64,000 nucleotides of DNA from Gp6-AA40 sp963723495 (GCA_963723495.1 CAVRQR010000009.1:558001-622000), one strand, 5' to 3'. Positions 1-11,002 are shown, numbered from the stretch's first letter. Notes: a model not told the origin generated them from the sequence alone. Program-made: numbers and translations.

Positions 1-1
1 G

Positions 2-61
2 CAACCGACGGCAATCGTGCCGCCACGATTCGCGCGGTTCAACGTGACGTTCAGCTTCTGA
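2..61 (+). CDS. TonB-dependent receptor, C-terminal end (partial)
   Basis: An open frame enters from the left edge and stops with TGA at 59-61. Its last residues read PPRFARFNVTFSF, an alternating aromatic strand ending in Phe. This is the usual C-terminal signature of an outer-membrane beta-barrel recognised by the BAM machinery. Two further TonB-dependent receptor loci follow in the same orientation and end in the same style, so this is probably the first of a tandem series. Only 19 residues are visible, so the family call rests on the barrel terminus and the neighbours. Confidence 0.55.
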   Translation, partial: QPTAIVPPRFARFNVTFSF

Positions 62-103
62 TATGACTGATACGACACGAGTCCACGACCCGACACGCAA
101 GTC

Positions 104-160
104 CACGAAGATCGCGAACGAAGGTTCATGCTTGGTGAACTTCGCGTTCTTCGTGGTTCT
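104..160. repeat. inverted nonamer-type hairpin after TonB receptor
   Basis: CACGAAG-type units at 104-126 face complementary CTTCGTG-type units at 134-156, giving an imperfect stem of about 20 bp with a short loop. The same 9-nt vocabulary recurs at 272-345, 3612-3656 and 6711-6770. The hairpin lies 43 bases after the stop of the upstream receptor fragment and could also act as a terminator. The rest of 61-271 shows nothing that I can assign. Confidence 0.55.
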
Positions 161-271
161 CCCTTGACATCCCCCTTGGCGGGGGTCGAATATTGCCGCG
201 GCTTACCCGCTAGTGGTCTCATCCCCGGCTGCTCCTCGGCGCACGCTTTCATAACGGCGGACCCTCGCGCT

Positions 272-345
272 CTTCGTGTTTTTTCGGGGCTCTTCGTGGT
301 GTTCGGGCTCTTCGTGGTCTTCGAGCACTTCGTGGTCTTCGTGTC
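272..345 (+). repeat. tandem 9-nt array in TonB receptor leader
   Basis: Degenerate nonamers follow each other in phase: CTTCGTGTT at 272, CTTCGTGGT at 292, GTTCGGGCT at 301, CTTCGTGGT at 310, CTTCGAGCA at 319, CTTCGTGGT at 328 and CTTCGTGTC at 337. The array ends 18 bases before the start codon of the next receptor locus, immediately ahead of its AAAGGAG ribosome binding site at 351-357. A sister array sits in the same place before the next receptor (3612-3656). Confidence 0.75.
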
Positions 346-363
346 ACGAAAAAGGAGTTGCGC

Positions 364-3300
364 ATGCGTGTACTCGTTCCGGATCTGTACGGTATTGGCG
401 GTGATTCTGTCTACGGCGACGGCGGCCTACGCTCAGGCATCCATCACTGGAGTTGTGAGGGATACGTCCGGCGCGGTGTTGCCGGGCGTCACAGTCGAAG
501 CGTCGAGTCCGGCGCTCATCGAGAAAGTCCGAACCGTCGTCACCGACGGGACCGGTCAGTACCGCGTCGTCGATCTTCGCCCTGGCACCTATTCCGTGAC
601 GTTCGGCTTGAGCGGCTTCAACACGTTCAAGCGTGATGGGATCCAGCTCGAGGGGTCATTCGTGGCGACGGTCAACGCGGAGCTGCGGGTCGGAGCACTT
701 ACAGAAACCATCACGGTCAGCGGTGAATCGCCGACCGTGGACGTTCAGAGCTCTCAGGCCGTACGCGACGATCGATAACGAGCTCATCGCGGCCATCCCT
801 TCCAGCCGGGGTTACCAGTCCTTCACCGTGCTCCAGCCGGGACTCAATGTCCAGGGCGCCGACGTCGGCGGCGTGACCGGCGCGCTCTTTAGCGTGTTTC
901 AAGCCCACGGCGGCCGGCGCAACGAGGGTCAGGTGCAGGTCAATGGCTTGAGCGCCGGGTGGCAGGGCATGGGAGTCTCGGGCTACGTGCCAGAAGTCGG
1001 GAGCGCCCAGGAGGTCACGTTCCAGATCACCGGCGGGCTGGGTGAGGCAGCGACGGGCGGGCCCGCAGATGAATCTCGTCCCGCGTACAGGCGGAAACGT
1101 GATGAGCGGCTCCGTCTTCACGAGTTGGGCGGGTGAGGGGTGGCAGGGCAGCAACCTCTCTGAGGAACAGAAAGCCGCCGGCCTGCAAGAGATCGGCAAG
1201 CTGGTCAAGCTGTGGGACGTCAACGGGACCGTCGGTGGCCCTATCGCCCGTGACAAGCTGTGGTTCTTCTGGACCGGCCGGTCCATGGGGACCCGAAACT
1301 ACGTCGCGGGGATCTTCCGCAACAAGAATGCGGGTGATATCACGAAATGGACCTACGACCCCGACAGCAACGATCAGTCCATCGACGACAACACGACGAA
1401 CAACTCGAGCATCCGCTTGACGTGGCAGGCGTCGCCGCGCAACAAAGTCGCCGTCTGGTGGGACGAACAGAAGACCTGTCAATCGTGCACTGGTGGCGGC
1501 TTCTCCGGGCGGCGCGGCAGCGAGCGTTGGCAACGGGGTCGCTGTCACAGGAAGCGGACGGTAGTAACCACAACCCCATTCGGATGGCGCAGCTCGAATG
1601 GAATTCTCCGGTGTCGAACCGACTGCTTCTCGAGGCCTCGGTACGGGCTCGGTCCCAACGCGTGGTTCGGCGACAAGCAGAGGAAGGAGGGCTACAACCC
1701 CGAGCTGATCGAGGTCCAGGAAAACGCGGGCGTCATCCCGGGACTCTCATATCGAGGGCAGGACGCGGCGCGGAACTATGGCTACATGGGCACCTACCGG
1801 GGGTCAGCTCTCGTACGTCACAGGAGCCCATCGCTTCAAGGTCGGTGGCCAGCTGCAGCAGACAGAAGCGGCCTTCATCAGCTATTACAACAACTACCGT
1901 CTGCACTTACATCTTCACCGGCGGCATTCCGGTGCAGTTGACGATGTACGGGAACCATGCCGCGAACAACCCCTTCGCAGATGAACACCACCGCGCTCTA
2001 TGCGCAGGACGTCTGGACTGCTGGGCGCCTGACGCTGCAAGGCGGGGCTGCGCTTCGAACGCATCACGCAGCTTCTACCCCGAGGCGCGGTTCGCAGGAC
2101 CTCTACATCCCGCAGGAGTTGACGTTCCCGGCGCAGGATGCCGGCGTTAGCCCCAACGACATCAACCCGCGAGTGGGCGCGGCCTACGACTTGTTTGGCA
2201 ACGGCAAGACGTCCCTCAAGGCAAGTCTGGGTCGGTATCCGACGCCGACCAATTCGTACGAGACGTACGGATTGCCTTACAGCAGCCCGCCTTCCGCGTC
2301 GCCACGAGACACGACATCGCAACTGGAACGACCTGCTCTATCCGGTCGGCGATCCGCGGCGGGGCAATTACACGCCCGACTGCGTCCTGATGGACCAGGC
2401 CGGCAACGGCGAGTGCGGTCCCGGTAACCCGAACTTCGGGCAAGTACGCTGTGTCCTCGACCACCGACCCGAACGTGCTGAGCGGGTGGAACATCCGGCG
2501 AGTACAGCTGGGACATGAGCATTGGCGTGCAGCAGGAGCTCGCGCCACGCGTCTCGCTCGAGGTCACTTACGTCCGGCGCAGCTGGGGCAACCAGACGGT
2601 GACCGACAATCGCGCGTATACGCGTAGCCGACTACGATCGGTTTGGCGCTCACAGCGCCATTCAGACCCGCGACTGCCCAACGGTGGTGGCTACCGCGTG
2701 GAGGGAATCTACGAGCTGAAGGCAGACAGGCCCTTCGGGCGCGTCGACAACTTCGTGACCCACGCCGAAGAACTTCGGCGATGGCATATCCGAAACCTAT
2801 AACGGCGTGGATTTCAACGTGAACGCGCGAGTCAGAGGCGGGGTGCAGATGCAGGGAGGCCTCAACATCGGGCAGAGTGCCCGGAACGACTGCGATGTCA
2901 CGGCAGCAGGTTCCGGAGTCGCTGACGGCATTCGGCGTGCTTCCGGACTCCCGAGCAGTTCTGCGATCATCGCGTCGGGGTGGTTGACGGGTTTCGGGGG
3001 TCTGGCGAGCTACATCGTGCCGAGGATGGGACGTGCAGCTCGCCACAACGTTCCAGAGCCGGCCCTTCGCGGGCACCAACTTCCCGGGAATCGCCTCGCA
3101 GAGCCTGGTTGCGAACTGGCTCGTGTTCAACAACTCGATCGTTCCTGAGCTTGGCCGCCCCATGTCCGGAGGAGCAGTCAGGTGACCTTCGTGAACGTGG
3201 TCGAGCCGGGCACTCTCTACGGCGAGCGGATCACACAGGTCGACTTCCGCGTGGCGAAGGTCCTGCGATACGGGCGCACGCGCACCAACGTCGGAGTCGA

Positions 3301-3436
3301 TGTTCAACCTCTTCAACACGAGCGCCGCTAGCAGTATAACCAGAGCTTAAGCCGCTCACACCGGCGAACTGGTTGCAGCCGAAGCTCGATCATCGGCGCG
3401 CGATTCGCCAAACTGAGCGTGCAGTTCGACTTCTGA
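364..3436 (+). pseudogene. TonB-dependent receptor with carboxypeptidase-regulatory-like domain, many frameshifts
   Basis: This is a second copy of the receptor at 3674-6709. It has the same RBS and start context, then a signal peptide ending near TAAYAQ, a CarboxypepD_reg-like domain (ITGVVRDTSGAVLPGVTVEA), a plug domain and barrel strands ending in a Phe-rich terminus. One extra T near 377 throws the start codon out of frame with the signal peptide. Further shifts occur near 765, 1070, 1500-1560, 1650, 1790, 1900, 1960, 2290, 2460 and beyond. Frame-by-frame reading recovers homologous segments over the whole length. No single frame could give a working receptor. It is either a true pseudogene or an error-rich stretch of assembly. 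Its function, if restored, would be energy-dependent uptake across the outer membrane. Confidence 0.85.
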
Positions 3437-3611
3437 TCGTGTCTCCTACATGTCGCGGTGGGCGTTCAGCCCACCGCGATGACTTGACACCCACCCTCCG
3501 CAAGTCGAAGATCGCGGCGGCTTGATTCTTCTCCCCTAGTCGTCTTCCGGCATAACCGCGGCGCTCGTTCGTATCGGCGTTCGAACCGATCCTGTCCAGG
3601 TTGTCCTGGCC

Positions 3612-3656
3612 CCTGGTGGTCTTCGTGCCCTTCGTGATCTTCGAGCCCTTCATGGG
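3612..3656 (+). repeat. tandem 9-nt array in TonB receptor leader
   Basis: Five in-phase nonamers are present: CCTGGTGGT at 3612, CTTCGTGCC at 3621, CTTCGTGAT at 3630, CTTCGAGCC at 3639 and CTTCATGGG at 3648. The array stops 17 bases before the ATG at 3674. It matches the array at 272-345 in unit, orientation and distance to the gene. The preceding spacer, 3437-3611, shows nothing else that I can support. Confidence 0.75.
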
Positions 3657-3673
3657 TGAGAAAGGAGTTGCGC

Positions 3674-6600
3674 ATGCGTCTACTCGTCCGGATCGGCACG
3701 GTACTCGTGGTGATTCTCTCTACGGCGACGGCAGCCCACGCCCAGGCGTCCATCACGGGCGTTGCACGAGATACGTCGGGAGCGGTGTTGCCCGGCGTCA
3801 CGGTAGAGGCGTCGAGCCCGGCGCTCATCGAGAAGACGCGCTCGGTCGTCACCGGTGGAACGGGTCAATACGCGATCGTCGACTTGAGGCCGGGCACCTA
3901 CACCGTGACCTTCGCCTTGCCCGGCTTCAACACCGTCAGGCGAGAGGGGATCGAGCTGACGGGCAATTTCGTCGCAAGCGTGAGCGTCGAGATGCGTGTT
4001 GGAGCCGTTGCCGAAACCGTCACTGTGAGCGGTGAGGCGCCCATCGTAGACGTGACGAACTCGAGGAGGCAGCAGACGATCAGCGGCGACGTGATCGCCG
4101 CGATTCCATCGAGCCGTCAGTACTTCGGCCTGACCACGTTGGTACCAGCACTCAACATCCAGGGGAATGACATCGGCGGCGCATCAGGGCCGATCTTCAG
4201 CGTGTTCCAGATCCATGGTGGCCGGCGCAACGAGGGACAGGTTCTCGTCGATGGACTGAGCATGGGGTTCCAGGGCATGGGCGTGTCCTTCTATGTGCCG
4301 GAGGTAGGCACCGCGCAGGAGGTCACGTTCAGTCTGTCGGGCGGCCTCGGCGAGGCGCCCACCGGTGGTCCACAGATGAATATCGTCCCGCGTGCGGGCG
4401 GCAACGTGTTCAGCGGCAGTCTGTTCGTGACTGGCGCAAACGGAGCGCTGCAGGGAGACAACATCACACAAGAGATCCGGGACGCTGGCCTCACCGGGCG
4501 CAACGAGTTGAAGAAGTTGTGGGAGGTCAACCCAGCGCTCGGAGGTCCGATCAGGCGGGATCGTCTCTGGTTCTATGGGACGTTCCGTCACCAGGGCAAT
4601 CGGCAGCTCGTCGCCGGCATGTTCGAGAACAGGAACGCGGGGGATCCCACGAAGTGGACCTACGATCCCGATTCCAGTCGTCAGGCCATCGACGACGGTA
4701 CGTGGAAGAACGGGTCGCTGCGTCTCACCTGGCAGGCAACGCCGCGCAACAAGGTCAACGTCTGGTGGGACGAGCAGACCGTCTGTCAGCACTGCGTCGC
4801 GGCGGCTCACGAACGGGCCTGGTGTTCGCCGGCGGTATTCAATCGCCCGAAGCGCACGGCCGGACCGAGGGCTTCCCGGCGCGAATGGCCCAGGCGACAT
4901 GGTCCTCGCCCGCCTCGAATCGTCTGTTGCTCGAGGCCAGTCTCGGACTCGGGCCGGACATCCAGTTCGGAGGTCTGCAGAAGAACTCCTACGACAAGAC
5001 CCTGATTCGGGTCACGGACCAGGGCGGCCTGATTCCGAACCTGGCGTATCGAGCGGCGTTCTGGTCGCGTCCGCGAGGACTCACTCGCGTCGCGCAGGGA
5101 TCGCTGTCGTATGTGACCGGCTCGCACAATGCGAAGTTCGGCGGGCGATACCACTACAACGATTCGTTAGGTGTGAACTTCTACAACGACAGCCAGCTGT
5201 CCTACACGTTCTTGAACGGGTCGCCCACGCAGTTGACGATGTTCGGCAACCATGACGTGCGGCAGCTCGTGACGCAGGGGATGGCCTCCTTGTACGCCCA
5301 GGATCAGTGGACGCGGGGGCGTCTGACTCTCCAGGGCGGTGTGCGTTTCGAACACCTGAGTGCCGAGTTCCCCGATCAACAGATCGGTCCGAACCTGTTC
5401 ATACCAACCGCCATCAGGTTCCCCGCTCGGGACAGCGGAGTCGGCGTCAAGGACATCATGCCGCGCGTGGGCGCTGCCTACGATCTGTTTGGCAACGGGA
5501 GGACGGCAGTCAAGGTGTTCATAGGCCGCTACGTCACGCCCACGAACTCGGGCGAAGCGTACGCCGGTGGTCAGAATCCAATCAACCGCGTGGTGACGAT
5601 GACGAACCGGGCGTGGACCGATAGCAACCGCAATTTCGTGCCCGACTGCGATCTGTTGAATCCGGCGCTGAATGGCGAGTGTGGACCCTGGTCGAATCAG
5701 AACTTTGGGAAGGAGGTCTTCGCCACCACCTACGATCCCGCATCTTCTCACCGGCTGGAACAAGCGCGAGTACAGCTGGGATTTGACCACGACAGTCAGC
5801 CAACAACTGGCGCCACGGGTCTCAGTCGAGCTGAGCTATGCGCGCCGCGTGTGGGGCAACTTCCAGGTGACGGACAACCGCGCCGTCGGGCCGGCGGACT
5901 TCGACCCGTTCACGATCGTCGCGCCCCAGGATCAGCGGTTGCCGAACGGCGGCGGCTATTCGCTTCAGTTCTACGACATCAAGCCGACGAAGTTCGGACA
6001 GTTCGACAACTTCATCACGTTCTCGGACAACTACGGCAAGCAGATCTATCACTTCAACGGCATCGACCTGAACGTGAATGCCCGGTTCCCTTTCGCGCTG
6101 ACGCTACAGGGCGGCTTCAGCACCGGCAACATGACGGAAGACGATTGTGAGGTCGGCGAGAGAGTTCCGGAAATCTACATTCCACCAGGCGGCGGCGGCG
6201 GCACGCTCCCGGCCGTGCAATCGACTGCCCAATGGTCCCGGACCTATTGCCATCGTGAGTCGGGGTATCTCACGCACGTCAAGGGATTGGCGACGTACAC
6301 AATCCCAAAGGTCGACGTGCTGATCAGCGGGACGTTTCAGAGTAAGCCGTACGTGGGAGCGAACTTTCCCAATGTCGCGTCGCAGAGCATTCCCGCAAAT
6401 TCGGTAACACCGAACGCCGTGATTGCGCCAAGTCTTGGGCGGCCGCTTGCCGGGGGAGTGCCCGTCACAGTCCTGGGGCTCGTCAAACCGGGAGACCAGT
6501 ACGGCGACCGTCTCAATCAAGTCGATCTCCGCTTCGGCAAACTGCTGCGGTTCAGCGGCACGCGGACGCTGGTGGCACTGGATCTCTTCAACGCATTCAA

Positions 6601-6709
6601 CACGAACACGACCGACGTGTACCAGACGGTCTACGGTCCCACGTACTTGAATCCGGCGTCGATCATGGCGGCGCGGCTCGCAAAGATTAGCGCGCAGTTC
6701 GATTTTTAG
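3674..6709 (+). CDS. TonB-dependent receptor with carboxypeptidase-regulatory-like domain (two frameshifts)
   Basis: The start is ATG 3674, preceded by AAAGGAG at 3661-3667. Residues 1-27 form a signal peptide ending AAHAQ. A CarboxypepD_reg-like beta-sandwich follows (ITGVARDTSGAVLPGVTVEA), then a plug region (DVTNSRRQQTISGDVIAAIPSS) and a long barrel ending KISAQFDF. The total is about 1010 residues, usual for the acidobacterial 'Oar-like' receptor class. The frame changes near 4795-4805 and returns near 5745-5755. Because the two shifts restore the original frame and the protein reads well on both sides, they may be sequencing indels. The role is inferred to be uptake of an oligomeric nutrient through the outer membrane. 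The substrate is unknown. Confidence 0.88.
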
Positions 6710-6710
6710 T

Positions 6711-6770
6711 CACGAAGCACACGAAAAAGTACGAAGATTACGAAGGTTCAACGTTCCGATCTTCGTGCTC
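6711..6770. repeat. inverted 9-nt array after TonB receptor
   Basis: CACGAAGCA at 6711, CACGAAAAA at 6720, TACGAAGAT at 6730 and TACGAAGGT at 6739 are the reverse-complement orientation of the leader nonamers. They are followed by GATCTTCGTGCTC at 6758-6770, which can fold back. The array starts two bases after the receptor stop codon, so it may terminate transcription. It also overlaps the last codons of the minus-strand remnant at 6748-7066. Confidence 0.6.
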
Positions 6771-7066
6771 TGTACGAGTTGTTCTCGCCGCCTACGACAT
6801 CGCTGGTAACCTGCCCGGCGATGTCGCCGGCGGCCTTGCGCACCTGGGTCGCCGTGCTGCGTGCGACGTCGTGAGCGCGCTCGACCCTTGGTCTCGCCCA
6901 GCCACTCATTCTCCCGTTCGGTTTCCGGCAGTGCGAGTCCAATCGTGGCACCCGCAGCGATCGCCGCGCAGCCCACCATCAACGGATTGCTCTCGAGCAG
7001 CTCTGAAAACACGTTGCGCGCGGGATAAGCGGTCTGTGCCGCCCTTTCACGTGCGTCGTGCGCCAT
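6748..7066 (-). pseudogene. DUF3618/YtxH-like membrane protein remnant
   Basis: The minus strand encodes a piece beginning MAHDARERAAQTAYPARN, a short hydrophobic segment (NPLMVGCAAIAAGATIGLAL) and ETERENEWLGET. After a one-base shift near 6885 it continues RVERAHDVARSTATQVRKAAGDIAGQV. This pattern matches the C-terminal half of small DUF3618-type stress or membrane proteins. The usual N-terminal helical half is missing, so the piece is both truncated and frameshifted. It ends inside the nonamer repeat. No function is expected. Confidence 0.5.
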
Positions 7067-7096
7067 TGACGATGCACGCTCGTATAGGCAGTAGGC

Positions 7097-8376
7097 CTAC
7101 TTCTTCGGAGTGAGTCTCACAATCGACGCACCCTGCAGTATGTAGATCGATCCATCCGGCGCTTGCCGTACTTCGCGGATACGCTCCTTGCGATCGGCGA
7201 GCAGCTGTTCCTCGGACACGACTCGCTCGCCGTTCAACACAAGGCGCACGAGATGCTGGCCTGCCATCGCCCCGATGAAGAGATTCCCCTTCCACTCGGG
7301 GAACATGTTGCCCGTGTAGAACATCATCCCTGACGGGGCGATCGAGGGCACCCAGTAATAGATCGGCTCCTCGACGTCGGATCTCGACGTCGCACCATCG
7401 CCAACGCGAACGTTCTTGCGGCCGTCCGATTGACGCGCGTCGGTACTGCTTTCCGTACCAGACGTCCGGCCAGCCGTAGTCCTTGCCTGCCCTGACGATA
7501 TTGATCTCATCACCGCCCTGGGGCCCGTGATCGATCTGCCAGAGCTCGCCGGTTTGCGGATGAAGCGCTGCGCCTTCCGGATCCTTGAATCCGTGCGCGT
7601 AGGTCTCGGCCAGGTACTGTCGCGCGGCTCAGCCAGGGGTTGTCCTTGGGAATCGAGCCGTCACGGTTGATGCGAATGACGCGGCCGGTAAAGTTGCGAC
7701 GGATGTCGGGGTTGTCGGCGAAGGTGCGTTCCACGCCGTCGAGATCGGAATCGTAGAACCGGAAGCGGTCGGCGCCACCGACGAGCAGCGTGCCGTCGCG
7801 CGCGATCACGATGCGACGTTCGACGCCTTCGGCGAGCACCTCGACCTCTTCGAGACCCGAGTTGTCCGCGGCCAACTTCGCGCGCGCCACGCGCTCGGCG
7901 CCGAGCTGCATGGTCCGGCGTTCGGTGAACGGCTTGGTCCACACGCGCTCGTAGAAGAACTCGATCGGCCACGTCGCGGGCGCTTCCCCTTTTGGCGGCG
8001 CAAAGTAGGTGAAATACAAAGTCCGGTTCTTCGCGAAGTCGGTATCGAGGACGACGTCGTGCAGTCCCTGCGCGGCCACCGACTTCACTCCCGGTACGCC
8101 GGCCAGCGGCGCCGAAACGACGCCGTCCGGCCTGACGATCCTCATCGTCCCGGCGTTCTGCGTGACGAGGAGATTACCGTCCGGCAGGAAGGCGATCGCC
8201 CACGCGCCTGTCAGGCCAGTGGCGATCGTCTGCGTCGTGAACGGCGACGATGGCTTCGCTGGCTTCGGGGCGTCGGTCTGACCCGCGAACGCGGGCTTCG
8301 GTTCGGGCGATTGCGCGGCAACGGCCGCGAGAAATGTCCCCGAGAGAATCGCACCTACGAGGAATGACGTTTTCAT
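7097..8376 (-). CDS. PQQ-dependent sugar (sorbosone-type) dehydrogenase, frameshifted
   Basis: ATG 8376 starts a signal peptide (MKTSFLVGAILSGTFLAAVAAQ). The propeller that follows carries TGLTGAWAIAFLPDGNLLVT, GLHDVVLDTDF and GRVIRINRDGSIPKDNPW. After a shift near 7620 it continues YAHGFKDPEGAALHPQTGE, QIDHGPQGGDEIN and DYGWPDVWYGK. A second shift near 7435 leads to PIYYWVPSIAPSGMMFYTG and a C-terminus at 7097. These are the conserved blocks of soluble quinoprotein glucose/sorbosone dehydrogenases, periplasmic enzymes that oxidise aldoses with PQQ. The HGP-GGDE motif and the C-terminal SGM-FYTG block are intact. The gene lies 47 bases downstream of a tannase gene and is probably co-transcribed with it. 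Confidence 0.82.
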
Positions 8377-8423
8377 GGGATTCGACTGCATGGCTTCATG
8401 GTTGGTGAAGTTGGGCCCGTCAA

Positions 8424-9924
8424 CTACGGTGCAGTGCACTTCCAGTTGGCGGCGTCCTTCATGTTCCCGCTCCCGTTGGTACTTCGCAAACTGGGGATAC
8501 GGACACAGTGGTCGGCTCAACCCGCGCTCCGAATTGAAGGCCGTGATCTCCGCCGGCGCTGTGCCCTTCTCGCGCCAGGCCTCGAGTGTGCCGATCGTAT
8601 CGAACGTGTTCGGGCCGACACCGCCGCGGCAGTGACCCATGCCGGGCACCATGAACAGGCGGGCGAAGTCGGTGTGCGACGTGCCCATTTTGCTCGCGAC
8701 GCTTTCGTAGTACGCGACGGTGTTCTCGGGCGTGATCCCGGTGTCGCCCCAGCCGGCGTAGAGCAGGAGCTTGCCGCCGCGCGCCCTGAAGCGAGTCAGA
8801 TCCGGATCGACGGCATCGACGAAGCCGACCTTCGCGTCGATGATCGGCATGTCGCGATCGAGGTCGAATGTGCGCCAGTCGTAGTGCTCGTTCTGGAAGC
8901 CCCAGATCCGAACGGTGTCGTATCCGCCGCTCGGCACATCCTTCGGAGGACTGAGTGGCGGGAGCGGATTGCTCAGCGCCTGGCCCGAGAAGATCAACTC
9001 ACCTTTGGTGTTCTTCACACCGCCGTAGAAGGTTTCCACGGTCTTGAGCTGCGCCGCGGTCAGGCAGCTCTCCGTGTCTTCACCCGCGCAGGCAAGTTTC
9101 TTGAAATCGAAGCTGCACGCGCGCGGGTTGTTCACGAAGCCTTCCTTGTAGGTGTCGCAGGCATTCATCACGGCCTTCGACACCATCTCCGCTTTAGCCG
9201 GTGGAATCGCCCCCTCAGGGTGGCGGGCGAGCTGGATGCTGCGCGCGACGCCGGCTGTGTGCTGGTGAATGTGTCTGTTCGCCAGCGCACCGGCGATGAT
9301 GCCATCGAAGTCGTCGGGGAATCGCTGTGCGGCCATCACACCCTGCCGGCCGCCGGTCGAACAGCCCTTGTAGTAGGAGAACTCCGGCGCCTTGCCGTAG
9401 AACTGGTCGATGAGGCGCTTGGCGGTGACCGTCATCTCGTGCATCGCGCGATGCGAGAAGTCGACGATCTTTTCGGGATGGCCAAGGCCGAACATCCCGC
9501 CGGGGCCGTCGGCGGTGGTGTGGCCCGTGTCGTTGCCTGCGGTCGCATAGCCGCGGCGCAACGCGACCTGCATCTCACCGTAGCCTTGAATAGAGCCACC
9601 GAAGCCGCCGTTGCCGACCGCCATGAACTTGCCGTTCCAGTCGGTCGCCGGCATCCACAGTTCCGCGTTGATGTGCGAATCGCTCGACGGCTTCAGCACC
9701 AGCTTCACTCGGCAGTGAGCTGGAATCGGCTGGGCGGCCTGTGTCGGTGCGCCGCCCTGACCGCCCGGCTGAACGAATGGCCCCGTTGCGACGCTTTCGG
9801 CGCTCGCGATTGTGACGTTCGCAATTGAGACCGACTTCAGCGATTCACAGGTCGCGGCCGCAGCACTGGGGGAGAAGCAAGCAGTCAGGAATACGCCGAT
9901 GAGTGCGCATATTTTCAGATTCAT
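8424..9924 (-). CDS. tannase/feruloyl esterase family protein
   Basis: ATG 9924 opens a signal peptide (MNLKICALIGVFLTACF). The mature protein has the tannase-family nucleophile motif YKGCSTGGRQG (catalytic Ser), an Asp in LLLYAGWGDTGITP, and a His in VPGMGHCRGG. The family hydrolyses aryl esters such as feruloyl or galloyl esters in the periplasm or outside the cell. A one-base insertion near 8472 makes the frame run on into the downstream dehydrogenase. Removing it gives the expected family ending (KYQGSGNMKDAANWKC) and a stop at 8424-8426. The apparent 863-residue fusion is therefore not real. Length after correction is about 500 residues, normal for the family. Confidence 0.88.
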
Positions 9925-9940
9925 AGTCGGGCTCCGTAGG

Positions 9941-9964
9941 CCGGGTCTTGTTCTCCAGACCCGG
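9941..9964. terminator. GGGTCT/AGACCC hairpin
   Basis: CCGGGTCT at 9941-9948 pairs perfectly with AGACCCGG at 9957-9964 around an 8-nt loop. It lies just upstream of the tannase start and downstream of the NHL gene stop at 10031. It could terminate the operon at 11754-10031. Related hairpins occur at 16221, 46948 and 52852. Confidence 0.5.
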
Positions 9965-10030
9965 CAATCCCAGGCGGGTCTACTCAGCAAGACCAGCCCC
10001 AGGGATGTCGAGATCACTACGATGTCGAGG

Positions 10031-11002
10031 TCACTCCCGGTTGAAGCGATGCACGCGGCCGAAGGCGCTGAACTCGGACACGAACAAATCCCCACTGGCA
10101 TTGAGCGCGACGCCGTGCGGCGAGAGCACGAAGCCGGGTCGCCACTGCGCAGGCGGAATCTTGTTGGTGCCGATCCCCTGCTCCGTATTGGCGCCGATCC
10201 GTGTGACGACCGCGCCGGTCTTGTCGAGCACCGTCACGCGGCCGCTCAGCTCGCCGACGATGGCGTTGTCGCCGTCGATGGTAATGGCTGCCGGCAACAG
10301 GAGATCCGTGGCCACGACGCCAAGGAACGCGCCATCGAGCGAGAGATGCACGACGCGATTGTTGGCGCGATCGCAGGCGATGATGCGGGCCGGTTGGAAC
10401 CGCGTATCGATGGCGAGTTTGTGGAGCGTGTTGAAGCTGTAGGGCGCCTGTTTACCGCCGAAAGAGGCGATGTACTTCCCGCTCTTGTCGAACCGGTGGA
10501 TGTAGTCGCTGGCGTAGCCATCGCTGACGTAAAGGTCACCGTTGGGCGCGACGTCGAGACCCGTGAGGAGCAGGGCCAGCTGGTTGCTTCTCGCGTTTCG
10601 AACTTTGTACTGATCGGGGATCGCCGACGAGCCGATCGTCATGACGATCGTGCCTTCGAGTGTCATCTTCACGATGGTCTGGCCGCGCAGCGTGGCGCCG
10701 TAGATGAACTCGCCGTCGGCCTGCTTGCGGATGACGAAGCCGTGAAAATCGCTTGGTGCGGCAGACACGTTGCGCAGGAATGTCCCGTCCGGCGAGAACA
10801 CCTGCAGACCGGCGGTGGGATCCTGCACGCTGACGTACACCTCTCCCGCCGAGCTGACGGCGACGTCGCCATGCTGGTTGCCCAGCTGCTCGCGCCCTTG
10901 CGGCAACTTCAACCAATCGGGAACCACACTATAGGTATTGGCGGCCGTGGCCGTCGTCAACAGTGAGAGGCTGGCGACCAGAACAAACGAGAGATGTTTC
11001 AT
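10031..11002 (-). CDS. secreted NHL-repeat beta-propeller protein
   Basis: This 323-residue protein has a signal peptide (MKHLSFVLVASLSLLTTATA) and about six NHL-type blades, for example GDVAVSSAGEVYVS, GLDVAPNGDLYVSDGY and HGVALNASGDLFVSE. The arrangement resembles peptidylglycine-lyase-like or SMP-30-like propellers, but I see no clear catalytic set, so no enzyme activity is assigned. Its ATG overlaps the stop of the upstream ModA-like gene by four bases (ATGA), indicating translational coupling and a shared periplasmic task. Confidence 0.75.
   Translation of the reverse strand: MKHLSFVLVASLSLLTTATAANTYSVVPDWLKLPQGREQLGNQHGDVAVSSAGEVYVSVQDPTAGLQVFSPDGTFLRNVSAAPSDFHGFVIRKQADGEFIYGATLRGQTIVKMTLEGTIVMTIGSSAIPDQYKVRNARSNQLALLLTGLDVAPNGDLYVSDGYASDYIHRFDKSGKYIASFGGKQAPYSFNTLHKLAIDTRFQPARIIACDRANNRVVHLSLDGAFLGVVATDLLLPAAITIDGDNAIVGELSGRVTVLDKTGAVVTRIGANTEQGIGTNKIPPAQWRPGFVLSPHGVALNASGDLFVSEFSAFGRVHRFNRE

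Noticed and set aside
272..345. A CRISPR array.
   Set aside because: The period is only 9 nt with no spacers, units are degenerate, and no cas genes are present. The same applies to the other short-period arrays.
128..778. A separate 216-residue protein starting at ATG 128.
   Set aside because: Its N-terminal half is a translation of the nonamer array; the real receptor start, matching its paralog, is ATG 364 with a shift at about 377.
7510..10101. An apparent 863-residue fusion of tannase and PQQ sugar dehydrogenase.
   Set aside because: Removing one base near 8472 gives the normal tannase C-terminus and stop at 8424, and the dehydrogenase has its own signal peptide at 8376.
8398..10966. 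Long plus-strand open frames (476 and 384 residues) opposite the tannase and NHL genes.
   Set aside because: They have no recognisable domains, are rich in Arg/Ala/His as expected of GC-rich antisense frames, and mirror well-supported minus-strand genes.
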